Translations under genes and position numbers: made by a program
The notes under the pieces: generated by a model
Database searches by the model: none
Seen by the model: the letters and a program-made list of their open reading frames with translations, nothing else
What the model was told of the DNA's origin: nothing
In this document: one piece after another, positions 56,705-64,000 of the stretch
Numbering within the stretch: position 1 is the stretch's first letter
How the letters are laid out: the number at the start of each line of letters is the position of its first letter
Source: JBBDSJ01 sp040905025
GTDB lineage: Bacteria > Pseudomonadota > Gammaproteobacteria > Methylohalomonadales > Methylohalomonadaceae
Length of the DNA stretch: 64,000 nucleotides
Assembly (NCBI GenBank): GCA_040905025.1
Contig: JBBDSJ010000146.1
Span: forward strand, 6,901 to 70,900
Direction of reading: 5' to 3'

Positions 56705-58354
56705 TTATTTAGGTTCGACCGCATTATAATCAACCTCGGCATTGAACGTTTCCTGAAACGCCTGCACAACCGGATTTTGATCTACTGCCGCTATTGCCGC
56801 CTGTTTGCGTTCGGCCGCCTCGCGTTTTGCAGCCTGCGCCGGGGTCTCTGCTCCCGGTTGCTCAATCGTAATCGTCAACATCAGATTGGGATTGAAATGT
56901 TCGCGCAGTGTCGCCTGCAAACGCGCCTGTTGGCTCGGCACCAGCAGATTGGCATTGTCCGGTGCCAATACCAGCTGCAATTTGCCGTCCGTATAGTCCT
57001 TGACCGAGCAATTACCGGCAAGTTGACCGGCCAGACCATTCAGGCCGAGCTGACTGATCAACTGTTGCCAGTTCGCCGGCGTTGGTGTGGCCAGCTTTGT
57101 TGCTGGCCCGGGCCGGGCTTCCGCGACCATTGCCGCCGCTGGCGATTCCTTTACTTGCGCATTGACTGTACGTGCAGCCGGGTTCGTTGCTCTGGCGGGT
57201 TTTGCTGTGGCAACCGGCTGGCGTCCGCTGGCGGCAGGAACACTGCCGGCCGGGGTTGCCGCTGTCTCTGCTGCATCCGGCCGAAACGCAAGCATGCGAA
57301 TCAGGGTCATTTCAAAACCGGCACGCGGATCCGGACTGATCGCCAGATCACGGCGTCCATGTAACGCAATCTGGTAATAAAGCTGCACATCTTCCGGACT
57401 CAGACTTCCGGCCAGTTGTTGCAGACGTTCATCGTGTTCTTCTTCGCCTGCTGCTGTTGCCAGTGTCTGCAACAAGGCAATGCGATGCAGATAGTGCAAC
57501 AACTCGGCCAGTGCCGCCGCATAATCATGTTGCTGTTCGGCCAGTTGATCGACACGTGCCAGCAAGGCGGCAGCATCGGCGCCGGCAAGTAAATCCAGTA
57601 AATCAAGTACTGCCGAACGATCCAGCGTACCGAGCATTTCGCGTATGGGCGCCTCACGCACTTGTGAATCACCAAACGCGATCGCCTGATCCAGCAAACT
57701 CAATGCATCGCGCAAACTGCCGTCAGCCGCCTGGGCTATCAGCCGGCAGGCAGCCGGATCATAGTCAACTGTTTCAGCATCAAGTATGCGTTGTAACTGG
57801 CCTTCGATCTGTGTGGGCGACAGATGCTTGAGATTAAACTGGATACAACGCGACAGGATCGTAATCGGGATTTTCTTCGGCTCGGTTGTCGCCAACAGAA
57901 ATTTCACATGCGGCGGCGGTTCTTCCAGCGTTTTCAACAGCGCGTTGAAGCTGTGGCCGGAAAACATGTGGACTTCGTCAATCAGATAAACCTTGAACCG
58001 GCCAACACTGGGCGCGTACTGGACGTTGTCCATCAGATCACGGGTTTCATCGACCTTGGCCCGTGATGCGGCGTCAACTTCAATCAAATCAACAAACCGG
58101 CCCTGATCAATACTCACGCAGGCGCTGCACTCACCACACGGCGTTGCCGTAACGCCGGTTTCGCAATTCAGGCATTTGGCCAGGATTCGCGCCAGTGTGG
58201 TCTTGCCGCTACCGCGTGTACCGGTAAACAGATAGGCGTGATGCAGACGATCATGCGTTAACGCATTGCTGAGTGCGCGCAGCACATGTTCCTGCCCGAC
58301 TACATCCTCGAATCGCCGTGGCCGCCATTTGCGCGCCAGCACCTGATAACTCAT
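56705..58354 (-). CDS. dnaX: DNA polymerase III subunits tau/gamma
   Basis: 549 residues. AAA+ clamp-loader domain: YQVLARKWRPRRFEDVVGQE, Walker A FTGTRGSGKTTLARILAK, zinc site CLNCETGVTATPCGECSACV, and FKVYLIDEVHMFSGHSFNAL. The C-terminal third (about 365 onward) is an Ala/Pro-rich linker and tau tail (LISQLGLNGLAGQLAGNCSV). I saw no obvious A-run frameshift site of the E. coli type, so separate gamma production is not predicted. Confidence 0.97.
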   Translation of the reverse strand: MSYQVLARKWRPRRFEDVVGQEHVLRALSNALTHDRLHHAYLFTGTRGSGKTTLARILAKCLNCETGVTATPCGECSACVSIDQGRFVDLIEVDAASRAKVDETRDLMDNVQYAPSVGRFKVYLIDEVHMFSGHSFNALLKTLEEPPPHVKFLLATTEPKKIPITILSRCIQFNLKHLSPTQIEGQLQRILDAETVDYDPAACRLIAQAADGSLRDALSLLDQAIAFGDSQVREAPIREMLGTLDRSAVLDLLDLLAGADAAALLARVDQLAEQQHDYAAALAELLHYLHRIALLQTLATAAGEEEHDERLQQLAGSLSPEDVQLYYQIALHGRRDLAISPDPRAGFEMTLIRMLAFRPDAAETAATPAGSVPAASGRQPVATAKPARATNPAARTVNAQVKESPAAAMVAEARPGPATKLATPTPANWQQLISQLGLNGLAGQLAGNCSVKDYTDGKLQLVLAPDNANLLVPSQQARLQATLREHFNPNLMLTITIEQPGAETPAQAAKREAAERKQAAIAAVDQNPVVQAFQETFNAEVDYNAVEPK

Positions 58355-58385
58355 GCCGTAATTTTCGACTCATCTAATGATTGAC

Positions 58386-58409
58386 TGTCGACATCTGCTG
58401 CTGTCGACA
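58386..58409. repeat. Inverted repeat after the 4.5S RNA gene
   Basis: TGTCGACA occurs twice, separated by 8 nt, forming an 8-bp stem. It lies 19 bp beyond the 4.5S RNA 3' end on the minus strand and just before dnaX. It may be an RNA processing or termination signal; no T-tract follows. Confidence 0.4.
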
Positions 58410-58427
58410 AAGTTTGAATCAGAAATT

Positions 58428-58543
58428 GGTGGCGGCCCATACCCGCCCCACACCGGCACCCACCGCAACTGCTACCGCTGCTCCCTTCCGGGCCTGACGG
58501 GGTTTACAGCTTGGCGCCACCGGGCAGACCGGCACAGGCCACC
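58428..58543 (-). ncRNA. ffs: 4.5S signal recognition particle RNA
   Basis: The minus strand carries the conserved SRP hairpin loop GTCAGGCCCGGAAGGGAGCA, flanked by long complementary arms running from GGTGGCCTGTGCCGG at the 5' end to GGGCCGCCACC at the 3' end, about 116 nt. It binds the Ffh M-domain (ffh at 20216 in this window). Upstream of dnaX, a frequent arrangement. Confidence 0.95.
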
Positions 58544-58661
58544 ATGAACCTTGATAATGAAACGTAGTGTACCGCAGCCATGTGCGGCTGGCATCGTTTT
58601 GACAATACGAAAGTTGTGAGGCCGGCTGGCTATCGACAACCCGTCTGTTTACATGGGAAAA

Positions 58662-59156
58662 CTAGCCTGCCTGACTCTGATCAATCACATCCGCACCGAC
58701 TTGACCCTGCTCAATCTCGTCCGGCGTTGCTTCACGAATATCTTCAATGGTGACATCAAAATGCAAGGTCTGACCGGCAAGTGGATGATTACCATCAATC
58801 ACAACTTCCTCGGCTTCAACTTCCTTGACTGTCACGTGATGCACCTGTTCGCCCGGACCCTGGACACCGAACACCATGCCCGGCTTGACTTCATCCACGC
58901 CCTGGAATGCTTCCATCGGCACAGTTTGCAGCAGTTCCGGGTTTTGCTCGCCATAGCCGTCTTTCGGCTCAATCGAGACTTTCAGATTATCGCCGGGTGC
59001 CTTGCCTGCCAGCGCCTGCTCAAGGCCGGGAATGATATTCTGCGCGCCATGCAGATAGGTCAGCGGCGCCTGACCGACAGAGGAATCCAGCTCTTCGCCA
59101 GCATCGTTGGTCAGGGTGTAATGAATAGAAACAGCATAGTTTTCATTGACTTGCAT
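58662..59156 (-). CDS. FKBP-type peptidyl-prolyl isomerase, SlyD-like
   Basis: 164 residues. An FKBP domain (VSIHYTLTNDAGEELDSSVG, then PLTYLHGAQNIIPGLEQALA) is interrupted by an insert-in-flap domain (PKDGYGEQNPELLQTVPMEAF to FGVQGPGEQVHHVTVKEVEA). DGNHPLAGQTLHFDVTI closes the FKBP fold. The His/Cys-rich metal-binding tail of E. coli SlyD is absent, so SlpA/SlyD-like is the safer label. Proline isomerase and chaperone activity are expected. Confidence 0.92.
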   Translation of the reverse strand: MQVNENYAVSIHYTLTNDAGEELDSSVGQAPLTYLHGAQNIIPGLEQALAGKAPGDNLKVSIEPKDGYGEQNPELLQTVPMEAFQGVDEVKPGMVFGVQGPGEQVHHVTVKEVEAEEVVIDGNHPLAGQTLHFDVTIEDIREATPDEIEQGQVGADVIDQSQAG

Positions 59157-59301
59157 CGGTTTTGCCTCGCTTTTGGCAGGTGAATAAAAAAACTCAAGCC
59201 CGCTACCCTAGCAAACCCGTGCGCGTCGTGCCAATTTCAGGATAGCCAACATCAGTATAACGAGCAGGCAACACATCCGGCCACCACCGGCACAGTGCAG
59301 T

Positions 59302-60717
59302 TCAGGGCTTTTCGCCATTTAACACATGCTGATACTCACGGATCCGGCGTACATAGCGGACCGGTTCAGTCCCGCGTGCATAACCATGCTTGAGATCGGG
59401 GTAATAGCGTTTATCAGCCAGCAGCGGCAGAACTTGCCTGACATCCCGCCATAAATGCGGGTTCTTGTTCTGCTTGCGCGCCAGTATCTGAGCATCGTGC
59501 AGGTGCGCGCGACCGACATTGTAAGCGGCCAGTGCCAGCCAGGTGCGATCCGGCTCGGTTACATCGTCAACAAAACGCTGTTTCATACGCGCCAGATATT
59601 TGGCGCCACCGAAAATACTCTGTTTGGGATCCAGGCGGTTTTCCACCCCCATGGCTTTTGCGGTGTTCCGCGTCAGCATCATGATACCGCGCACCCCCGT
59701 CGGACTTTTGGCACGGGCATTCCAGTGAGACTCCTGATAACCCTGTGCAGCCAACAACGTAAACGGCAAATGATATTCTTCGGCAGCTTCCCGGAAATCG
59801 TCACGGTATTGCGGGAAACGCTCATCTATGCGGCGTATGTAAGCGCGAATATCGACAAAATCAAATACTTCAAAAAAACCATAATACCGATCCTGCCAGG
59901 CGTTGAGTTCATCAGCTGCTTCGAATTCTTTCAGCCAGCGATTAACTGCACTGGCCAGTTTCCTGGCTGATTTCGGCAGCAGCCAGCCCAGTTGTTCTGC
60001 ACGCCGAAGATTCAGCGGGGCGATGAGTTCCGGGTAGTAACGGCGATTAATATCGACAATATTCGAATCTGCGATCGTGCAATCGAACTCGCCTTGCCAG
60101 ACCTGATGCAGCAACTGTTCAGTCGTGGCCGTATCCGTCTCCGACCATGTCAGCTCCGGGTATTTATCCTGTTGATAGCGCTGGAGAGTGGCGCTATAGC
60201 TGCTATTGGCAATGACATGAATATCCAGTCCTGGCAGATCACTTATCTCCTCAGGTTGTACCCGATCACGCCGGCAGACAATCTGCTGTGTTACATCCAT
60301 GTAGGGCTTGCTGAAACGGTAGTGCTTTTGGCGATCCGGGGTGATCGTCAATCCGGCCGCCGCCAGATCGGCCTTACCCTGATCAATAGCAGCCAGGACA
60401 CCAGTAACCGTGGCCTCCACCTGGTAGTCAATTTCGACACCCAGCCAATCGGCGAAGGACTGGGTCAACGCATGCTCCGGACCCGCGGGCTCATCGTGTC
60501 TGTCGATATACCAAACTGATGGTGCGTTACGAGTAGCGACGACCAATCGACCCGACTTACGGATTTCAGCCAAAGTTCGGCTACTTGCCTGTTCCAAATG
60601 GCTTTCCGTATCGTTTCCTGTTTCCGATGTACCGTCACAAGCGGTCAGGTTGATACTAATTGCCGTTACCAGCAGCCATCGCAAACAACACCTGAAGCTG
60701 GATACATTTTTTAACAT
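59302..60717 (-). CDS. mltF: Membrane-bound lytic murein transglycosylase MltF
   Basis: 471 residues from ATG 60717; the open frame begins at 60822. A lipoprotein-like signal (ATAISINLTACDG style, cysteine after LTA) is followed by a periplasmic solute-binding (SBP_bac_3) domain (LVVATRNAPSVWYIDRHDEP, then ADLAAAGLTITPDRQKHYRF) and a C-terminal SLT domain whose catalytic Glu is in AAQGYQESHWNARAKSPTGV, with GIMMLTRNTAKAMGV after it. This domain order is diagnostic of MltF. It lies upstream of the slyD-like gene. Confidence 0.95.
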   Translation of the reverse strand: MLKNVSSFRCCLRWLLVTAISINLTACDGTSETGNDTESHLEQASSRTLAEIRKSGRLVVATRNAPSVWYIDRHDEPAGPEHALTQSFADWLGVEIDYQVEATVTGVLAAIDQGKADLAAAGLTITPDRQKHYRFSKPYMDVTQQIVCRRDRVQPEEISDLPGLDIHVIANSSYSATLQRYQQDKYPELTWSETDTATTEQLLHQVWQGEFDCTIADSNIVDINRRYYPELIAPLNLRRAEQLGWLLPKSARKLASAVNRWLKEFEAADELNAWQDRYYGFFEVFDFVDIRAYIRRIDERFPQYRDDFREAAEEYHLPFTLLAAQGYQESHWNARAKSPTGVRGIMMLTRNTAKAMGVENRLDPKQSIFGGAKYLARMKQRFVDDVTEPDRTWLALAAYNVGRAHLHDAQILARKQNKNPHLWRDVRQVLPLLADKRYYPDLKHGYARGTEPVRYVRRIREYQHVLNGEKP

Positions 60718-60835
60718 TGACACCACCCTTTCGACTCGATGAGTGGTAATACTACAAGCTGCCTTGAAATCGGCCAACGCAGGAAGGGGAGATTCAAGCC
60801 TATCAAAACGATTTGAATGCATTTACAAATTTTTC

Positions 60836-60860
60836 CGGGAGTGACATTGGGTCACTCCCG
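60836..60860. terminator. 10-bp hairpin beside the tRNA-Ser/gap region
   Basis: CGGGAGTGAC and GTCACTCCCG form a perfect 10-bp stem with a 5-nt loop (ATTGG). It would end transcription from tRNA-Ser on the minus strand, although no T-tract follows in that direction. The right-hand copy after the gap keeps only the 3' part of the hairpin because it begins at 61002. Confidence 0.6.
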
Positions 60861-60868
60861 CAAGAAAT

Positions 60869-60901
60869 TGGCGGAGAGAGAGGGATTCGAACCCTCGAAG
60901 A
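60869..60901 (-). tRNA. 3' fragment of a second tRNA-Ser copy, truncated at an assembly gap
   Basis: 33 nt identical to the 3' end of the tRNA-Ser at 61024-61116, including CCA, running into 100 N. It lies inside a 55-bp sequence (60847-60901) exactly repeated at 61002-61056. This looks like an assembly overlap rather than proof of a second gene. Confidence 0.45.
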
Positions 60902-61001
60902 NNNNNNNNNNNNNNNNNNNNNNNNNNNNNNNNNNNNNNNNNNNNNNNNNNNNNNNNNNNNNNNNNNNNNNNNNNNNNNNNNNNNNNNNNNNNNNNNNNN
61001 N
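60902..61001. other. Scaffold gap of 100 N
   Basis: Exactly 100 undetermined bases, an arbitrary-length scaffolding gap. The identical 55-bp sequence on both sides suggests that the neighbouring contigs overlap at their ends. Confidence 0.95.
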
Positions 61002-61023
61002 TTGGGTCACTCCCGCAAGAAAT

Positions 61024-61116
61024 TGGCGGAGAGAGAGGGATTCGAACCCTCGAAGAGGCTATAAACCCCTTACACACTTTCCAGGCGTGCGCCTTCGACC
61101 GCTCGGCCATCTCTCC
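61024..61116 (-). tRNA. tRNA-Ser (anticodon GGA)
   Basis: 93 nt, class II with long variable arm and encoded CCA. Acceptor GGAGAGA / TCTCTCC, anticodon loop CTGGAAA giving GGA, and T-arm GGGTTCGAATCCC. It reads on the minus strand. Confidence 0.97.
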
Positions 61117-61154
61117 AGATATAACTACTTAAAAAACTTTATAAGAATAAATAC

Positions 61155-61237
61155 CCATCCCTGGTGCCGGGTACCGGCTCGTCATCCATGACTCGCGTTC
61201 GTTGAACTGCGAATGTCCACAGGACATTCGGTTTCAA
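61155..61237. repeat. Intergenic palindrome cluster with CATCC(C/A)TG loop
   Basis: The 223-bp gap between tRNA-Ser and the transferase gene holds CCATCCCTGG (61155-61164), GTCATCCATGAC (61181-61192), and a larger hairpin (61202-61237) with stem CGAATGTCC / GGACATTCG, extended by TTGAA / TTCAA. The same CATCCCTG loop recurs near 62302 and 62369. Confidence 0.65.
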
Positions 61238-61339
61238 CTCACCCATCTCTCCAGATTCACTTATTACTACACATCAGGTGGAAATTCAGGTCGCACCTTC
61301 GACCCCAGGCCACCAGCGAGGCGGCGAGATTAAACAAAA

Positions 61340-61918
61340 TCAGCCGTTAGCGCAATTTTCCTCTGTACCGGTGGCTTTTACCACTTCGCCGGGATCATTA
61401 CTCGTTTCATCACTCGTTTCATCTGTCGGGTAGGCGGCTAGTTCACAACAACTCAGGCCTGCCCTGCGCAGGCGCTCACGCAGAATTTGCAGCAAGCTGT
61501 CGTCTGCCCCGGGAACATCATCGAATAAACCCAGTACCGGCCGCCGCAGCCCAATCAAGTAGCAACCGCCGGCATTTGTCGGCCCGAGTACCGCGTCACC
61601 GCCCGATCGTAGCCAGCCCGATGCCTGGCGCAGATCATCAATAGTCAGCGCCGGACTGTGGCCGTTGACCACACAGGCATGACGTGTACGTGACAGTGCG
61701 CTACGAAAAGCGGCGGTCATGCGCAAGCCGTCAACCAACAGCGTTTGCTCACGCACCCGGACACCGTGACGCCGCACCAGATCATGCGTCATTGGCCGGT
61801 TTGTATCAGTACACCAGAGCTCGACGATGCCCGTTTGACTGGCGCAGGCAGTGGCCAGGGTGCGGTCAACCAACTCGGGGTGAAATCCGGCCTGAACCGG
61901 CAAATCGGCAAAAATCAA
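61340..61918 (-). CDS. DUF2064/TIGR04282-type glycosyltransferase-like protein, N-terminus atypical
   Basis: 192 residues from a TTG at 61918 with no convincing ribosome binding site. The frame stays open for 20 more codons to a TGA (ATPILIAERNHELPGSLLIFADLP) without ATG or GTG, so the true start is unclear. LLIFADLPVQAG, RTLATACASQTGIVELWCTD, VNGHSPALTIDDLRQAS, AVLGPTNAGGCYLIGLRRP and PGADDSLLQILRERLRRAG fit the nucleotide-sugar-transferase-like family often linked to radical SAM proteins. The usual PGxVKTRL lysine/arginine motif after the first strand is not found, and the C-terminal tail is Thr/Asp-rich. Possibly a degenerate copy. Confidence 0.6.
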   Translation of the reverse strand: MIFADLPVQAGFHPELVDRTLATACASQTGIVELWCTDTNRPMTHDLVRRHGVRVREQTLLVDGLRMTAAFRSALSRTRHACVVNGHSPALTIDDLRQASGWLRSGGDAVLGPTNAGGCYLIGLRRPVLGLFDDVPGADDSLLQILRERLRRAGLSCCELAAYPTDETSDETSNDPGEVVKATGTEENCANG

Positions 61919-62077
61919 CAGGCTGCCGGGTAGTTCATGATTACGTTCAGCTATAAGGATCGGCGTCGCGGTATGGAATATTCAGGCAGTCAGTATACAT
62001 GAACGCTTTTGCCCGGATGTGTGGCGGGTGACGGCTGCTTCCGTTAAACTACGCGGCCTGTAAACTTGGGTATCGAT

Positions 62078-62153
62078 GGGGCGGTAGCTCAGCTGGGAGA
62101 GCGCTGCGTTCGCAATGCAGAGGTCGGGAGTTCGATCCTCCTCCGCTCCACCA
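62078..62153 (+). tRNA. tRNA-Ala (anticodon CGC)
   Basis: 76 nt with encoded CCA. Acceptor GGGGCGG / CCGCTCC (one G-U), anticodon loop TTCGCAA giving CGC, and T-arm GGGAGTTCGATCCTCC. Followed 46 bp later by tRNA-Arg. Confidence 0.96.
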
Positions 62154-62199
62154 TTCAAGCTGTTGCATCAAGTCTGTCCGCAGTGATTTGTTCCGCATC

Positions 62200-62275
62200 G
62201 CCCCGGTAGCTCAGGGGATAGAGCATCCGCCTCCTAAGCGGAGGGTCGCAGGTTCAAGTCCTGCCCGGGGCGCCA
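62200..62275 (+). tRNA. tRNA-Arg (anticodon CCT)
   Basis: 76 nt with encoded CCA. Acceptor GCCCCGG / CCGGGGC, anticodon stem TCCGC / GCGGA with loop CTCCTAA giving CCT (reads AGG), and T-arm GCAGGTTCAAGTCCTGC. Probably co-transcribed with tRNA-Ala. Confidence 0.96.
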
Positions 62276-62301
62276 TTATCCAATTCACCTCACTATAACC
62301 A

Positions 62302-62390
62302 GCCATCCCTGGCGCCAAGGTCCGGCCACGCTTTCGTATTACGCAGTCCTGCTGCACACGAAAGTCCAGAGCTGTCATCCCTGACAGCTC
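62302..62390. repeat. Intergenic palindrome cluster after tRNA-Arg
   Basis: GCCATCCCTGGC (62302-62313) and a perfect 9-bp hairpin GAGCTGTCA / TGACAGCTC with TCCC loop (62369-62390) recur with the same CATCCCTG core as the cluster at 61155. Between them CTTTCGT / ACGAAAG forms a longer-range stem. Part of the 237-bp gap to the next gene. Confidence 0.6.
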
Positions 62391-62512
62391 GTGCACTGCC
62401 TTCGGCAGCGCACCCCTTGCGCGGCGTTCACCGGCGCTTTAAATGAAATGTGACAACACTGTACAATTGCCAGTTCTTCTTTCAATCTGGCTTACCACGA
62501 CAGTTCAAGATT

Positions 62513-63436
62513 ATGCGCAACTTTATCCTGCTGACTCTCATCACTGGCTTGTTCGCTTGCTCAAGTGAAACACCGCCTGAACAACCGGCTCTCGAAATGA
62601 CCGAAATTGCTGATGGTATTTATGTCCATGTTGGGGCGCATGTGCCTTTTGATGAACCCGGTGCCGATGACATTGCCAATCTCGGCTTTATTGTCGGCAG
62701 CGATTGTGTCGCCGTCATTGATACCGGCGGATCGGTTGCCATTGGCAATGATCTGAAACAGACCATAGCGGTAACTACCGACGTACCCGTCTGCTATGTC
62801 ATCAATACACATATTCATTTTGATCATGTCCTGGGAAACAAACCCTTTGCTGAAACGGGCGTTGAATTCATCGGCCATGCGAAACTTGCCGATGCCATGC
62901 ACGGGAACAGGGCATTTTTCATTGAGGAATTTGCTGAACAACTGGGACCTGATCCGGAACAGGCTATTGTCGCGCCAACGCGTGGCGTAGAAGATGAACT
63001 CGAACTGGATCTGGGCGGCCGCGTTTTATTGTTGCAAGCCTGGCCGGCGGCGCATACGTATACCGACCTGACTGTTTATGACACGGCAACGGCCACGCTT
63101 TGGGCCGGAGACCTGCTGTTCATGGAGCGTATTCCATCGTTTGATGCGAGTCTGCGTGGCTGGCTTGCGGTCATGGCGGATTTACGAACGATTCCTGCAA
63201 AACAGGTAGTCCCGGGGCATGGGCCTGCCAGCAGTGACTGGCCCGCTGCGCTGGATGCGCAGGCAACCTATCTGACGGCATTACTGGAAGAAACACGTGC
63301 AGCCATCCAGTCCGGTCAGTTTCTGGATGAAGCACAGGAATCGGTGGCAACTGAAGCTGCCTTGCAATGGACATTATCAGAACAACATCACAAACGTAAT
63401 ATTAGCCGCGCCTATACTGAACTGGAATGGGAATAA
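62513..63436 (+). CDS. Lipoprotein metallo-beta-lactamase-fold hydrolase
   Basis: 307 residues from ATG 62513. A short lipoprotein signal (MRNFILLTLITGLFACSSE, Cys16 after LFA) anchors it. INTHIHFDHVLGNKPFAET carries the HxHxDH zinc motif; AWPAAHTYTDLTVYDT, LWAGDLLFMERIPS and VVPGHGPASSDWP supply the further His/Asp ligands. It resembles the SoxH-like group annotated as quinoprotein relay system zinc metallohydrolase 2. No PQQ-dependent dehydrogenase is seen nearby, so that label is weak. The upstream open frame from 62450 lies in the repeat region and is not used. Confidence 0.9.
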   Translation: MRNFILLTLITGLFACSSETPPEQPALEMTEIADGIYVHVGAHVPFDEPGADDIANLGFIVGSDCVAVIDTGGSVAIGNDLKQTIAVTTDVPVCYVINTHIHFDHVLGNKPFAETGVEFIGHAKLADAMHGNRAFFIEEFAEQLGPDPEQAIVAPTRGVEDELELDLGGRVLLLQAWPAAHTYTDLTVYDTATATLWAGDLLFMERIPSFDASLRGWLAVMADLRTIPAKQVVPGHGPASSDWPAALDAQATYLTALLEETRAAIQSGQFLDEAQESVATEAALQWTLSEQHHKRNISRAYTELEWE

Positions 63437-63533
63437 ACAGTCTCTTATAGCGGCTTTGAATTAATTCAGCCGCCAGCAATGGTGGCGGATCAATCTTCCT
63501 GCCAGGCAACATTAACAACACTTCAGGATAGTA

Positions 63534-64000
63534 ATGAAATCGATCCGGTTATCTGCCGTGCTGTTAGCCGCCGGTGTCTTTTGCCTGTCGGCGCCGCTGG
63601 CGTCTGTTGCCGAAACAGTCGTTTTTGCCGACGCTGAATTCAGCAAGACCACACGTGTTGGCGATCATGAACTGCAACTCGCCAATCTGGCGCGGCTTTA
63701 TTACAAGGTGATCTTTACCGGCGCCGCGGTTGGCTTGTATCTCAATAAAGAGACAGCGCCTGACGCACTGTTAAATGATGTGCCGAAACGGCTGGAATTC
63801 GTGTATTTCGGCAGCCTGGATGCAGAAGATTTTGTTGCCGCGGCGAATGAATCGCTGGCCGACAATCTCGACAGCAAACAACTCGAACAGCTGCGCGATG
63901 ATATTGATGCTTTTAACGATCTTTATGTCGACATCAAGAAATATGATCGTTATGCCATCAGTTATGCACCGGATTACGGGCTTGAGCTGGCACTGAATGA
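63534..64000 (+). CDS. Chalcone isomerase-like periplasmic protein (3' end outside window)
   Basis: 155 residues visible from ATG 63534; the frame is open to the right edge with no stop. A signal peptide (VLLAAGVFCLSAPLASVAE) is followed by TTRVGDHELQLANLARLYYK, VIFTGAAVGLYLNKET, LEFVYFGSLDAEDFVAAANE and YAISYAPDYGLELALN, the chalcone isomerase-like fold (PF16036 type). Bacterial members bind rather than isomerise flavonoids and have no proven role. An AGGATAG sequence lies just upstream of the ATG. Confidence 0.88.
   Translation, partial: MKSIRLSAVLLAAGVFCLSAPLASVAETVVFADAEFSKTTRVGDHELQLANLARLYYKVIFTGAAVGLYLNKETAPDALLNDVPKRLEFVYFGSLDAEDFVAAANESLADNLDSKQLEQLRDDIDAFNDLYVDIKKYDRYAISYAPDYGLELALN

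Noticed and set aside
56546..57364. 272-residue plus-strand ORF across ybaB and dnaX
   Set aside because: Antisense shadow spanning two real genes; Arg/Cys-rich with no domain.
60847..61056. A direct repeat of 55 bp as a genuine integration (att) site duplication at tRNA-Ser
   Set aside because: No integrase or mobile gene lies near it, and a gap of exactly 100 N with k-mer-sized identical ends is better explained by assembly.
60823..61110. ORFs reading MAERSKAHAWKVCKG on the minus strand and AEREGFEPSK on the plus strand across the N gap
   Set aside because: They are translations of tRNA-Ser in both directions, run through 100 N, and are classic false proteins.
62211..62396. Minus-strand ORF ending APRAGLEPATLRLGGG
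   Set aside because: It is the antisense translation of tRNA-Arg plus intergenic palindromes.

Overview
This is a 64 kb stretch of bacterial chromosome, almost entirely housekeeping genes, with mid-range GC and dense packing (many 1-8 nt stop/start overlaps, ATG plus occasional GTG and TTG starts). Gene content and order indicate a gammaproteobacterium. The block orn-nnr-tsaE-amidase-mutL-miaA-hfq-hflX-hflK-hflC-yjeT-hisZ-purA-tRNA-Leu-rnr-rlmB-rpsF-rpsR-(DUF2232)-rplI-dnaB-alr-radA is, from memory of Pseudomonas-type genomes, nearly collinear with them. The absence of priB, the presence of hisZ and the sdhAF4 gene point away from Enterobacterales. A run of exactly 100 N flanked by an identical 55 bp sequence shows that this is a draft or metagenome scaffold. 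I cannot name the genus.

Layout. 1-2.7 kb: the end of a TPR plus FGE/SUMF1-domain protein, cut by the window edge, coupled to a single-pass membrane protein. 2.8-6.1 kb: mlaA (outer-membrane lipid asymmetry), then ubiG, a MupP/Gph phosphatase and a squalene-synthase-fold protein that has lost its catalytic aspartates. 6.2-15.5 kb: ygfX on the minus strand, then a co-directional run with sdhAF4, sdhCDAB, sdhE and ygfZ (respiratory complex II with two dedicated assembly factors and an Fe-S cluster factor), aguA/aguB (agmatine to putrescine), a YheT-type hydrolase and dsbB. 15.6-21.6 kb (minus): an HU-like protein, an ABC-2 exporter pair, maeB, ffh. 21.7-24 kb (plus): ypjD and corB. 24-48.9 kb (minus): the large information-processing cluster named above, covering replication, mismatch repair, tRNA modification, ribosomal proteins, RNA decay, the Hfq/Hfl module and cell-wall amidase. 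49.1-52.2 kb (plus): a Ste24-like M48 protease and an SLC13/RCK_C transporter. 52.2-61.1 kb (minus): DUF202 protein, lytic transglycosylase, a HAD protein, recR-ybaB-dnaX, 4.5S SRP RNA, a SlyD-type isomerase, mltF and tRNA-Ser. 61.3-64 kb: a DUF2064 transferase-like gene, tRNA-Ala and tRNA-Arg, a lipoprotein metallo-beta-lactamase-fold hydrolase, and a chalcone-isomerase-like secreted protein running off the right edge.

No prophage, insertion sequence, CRISPR array, integrase, toxin-antitoxin locus of the usual kinds or biosynthetic cluster was seen, and I do not claim an undescribed system. The items most worth a second look are smaller: the degenerate squalene-synthase-fold protein coupled to ubiG/mupP, the assembly-factor-rich complex II locus, a fourfold tandem duplication of the rlmB translation start, a MutL without the endonuclease motif, REP-like and CATCC(C/A)TG palindromic repeats between genes, a 15-bp perfect hairpin spanning the aguA stop codon, and the tRNA-Ser assembly gap.
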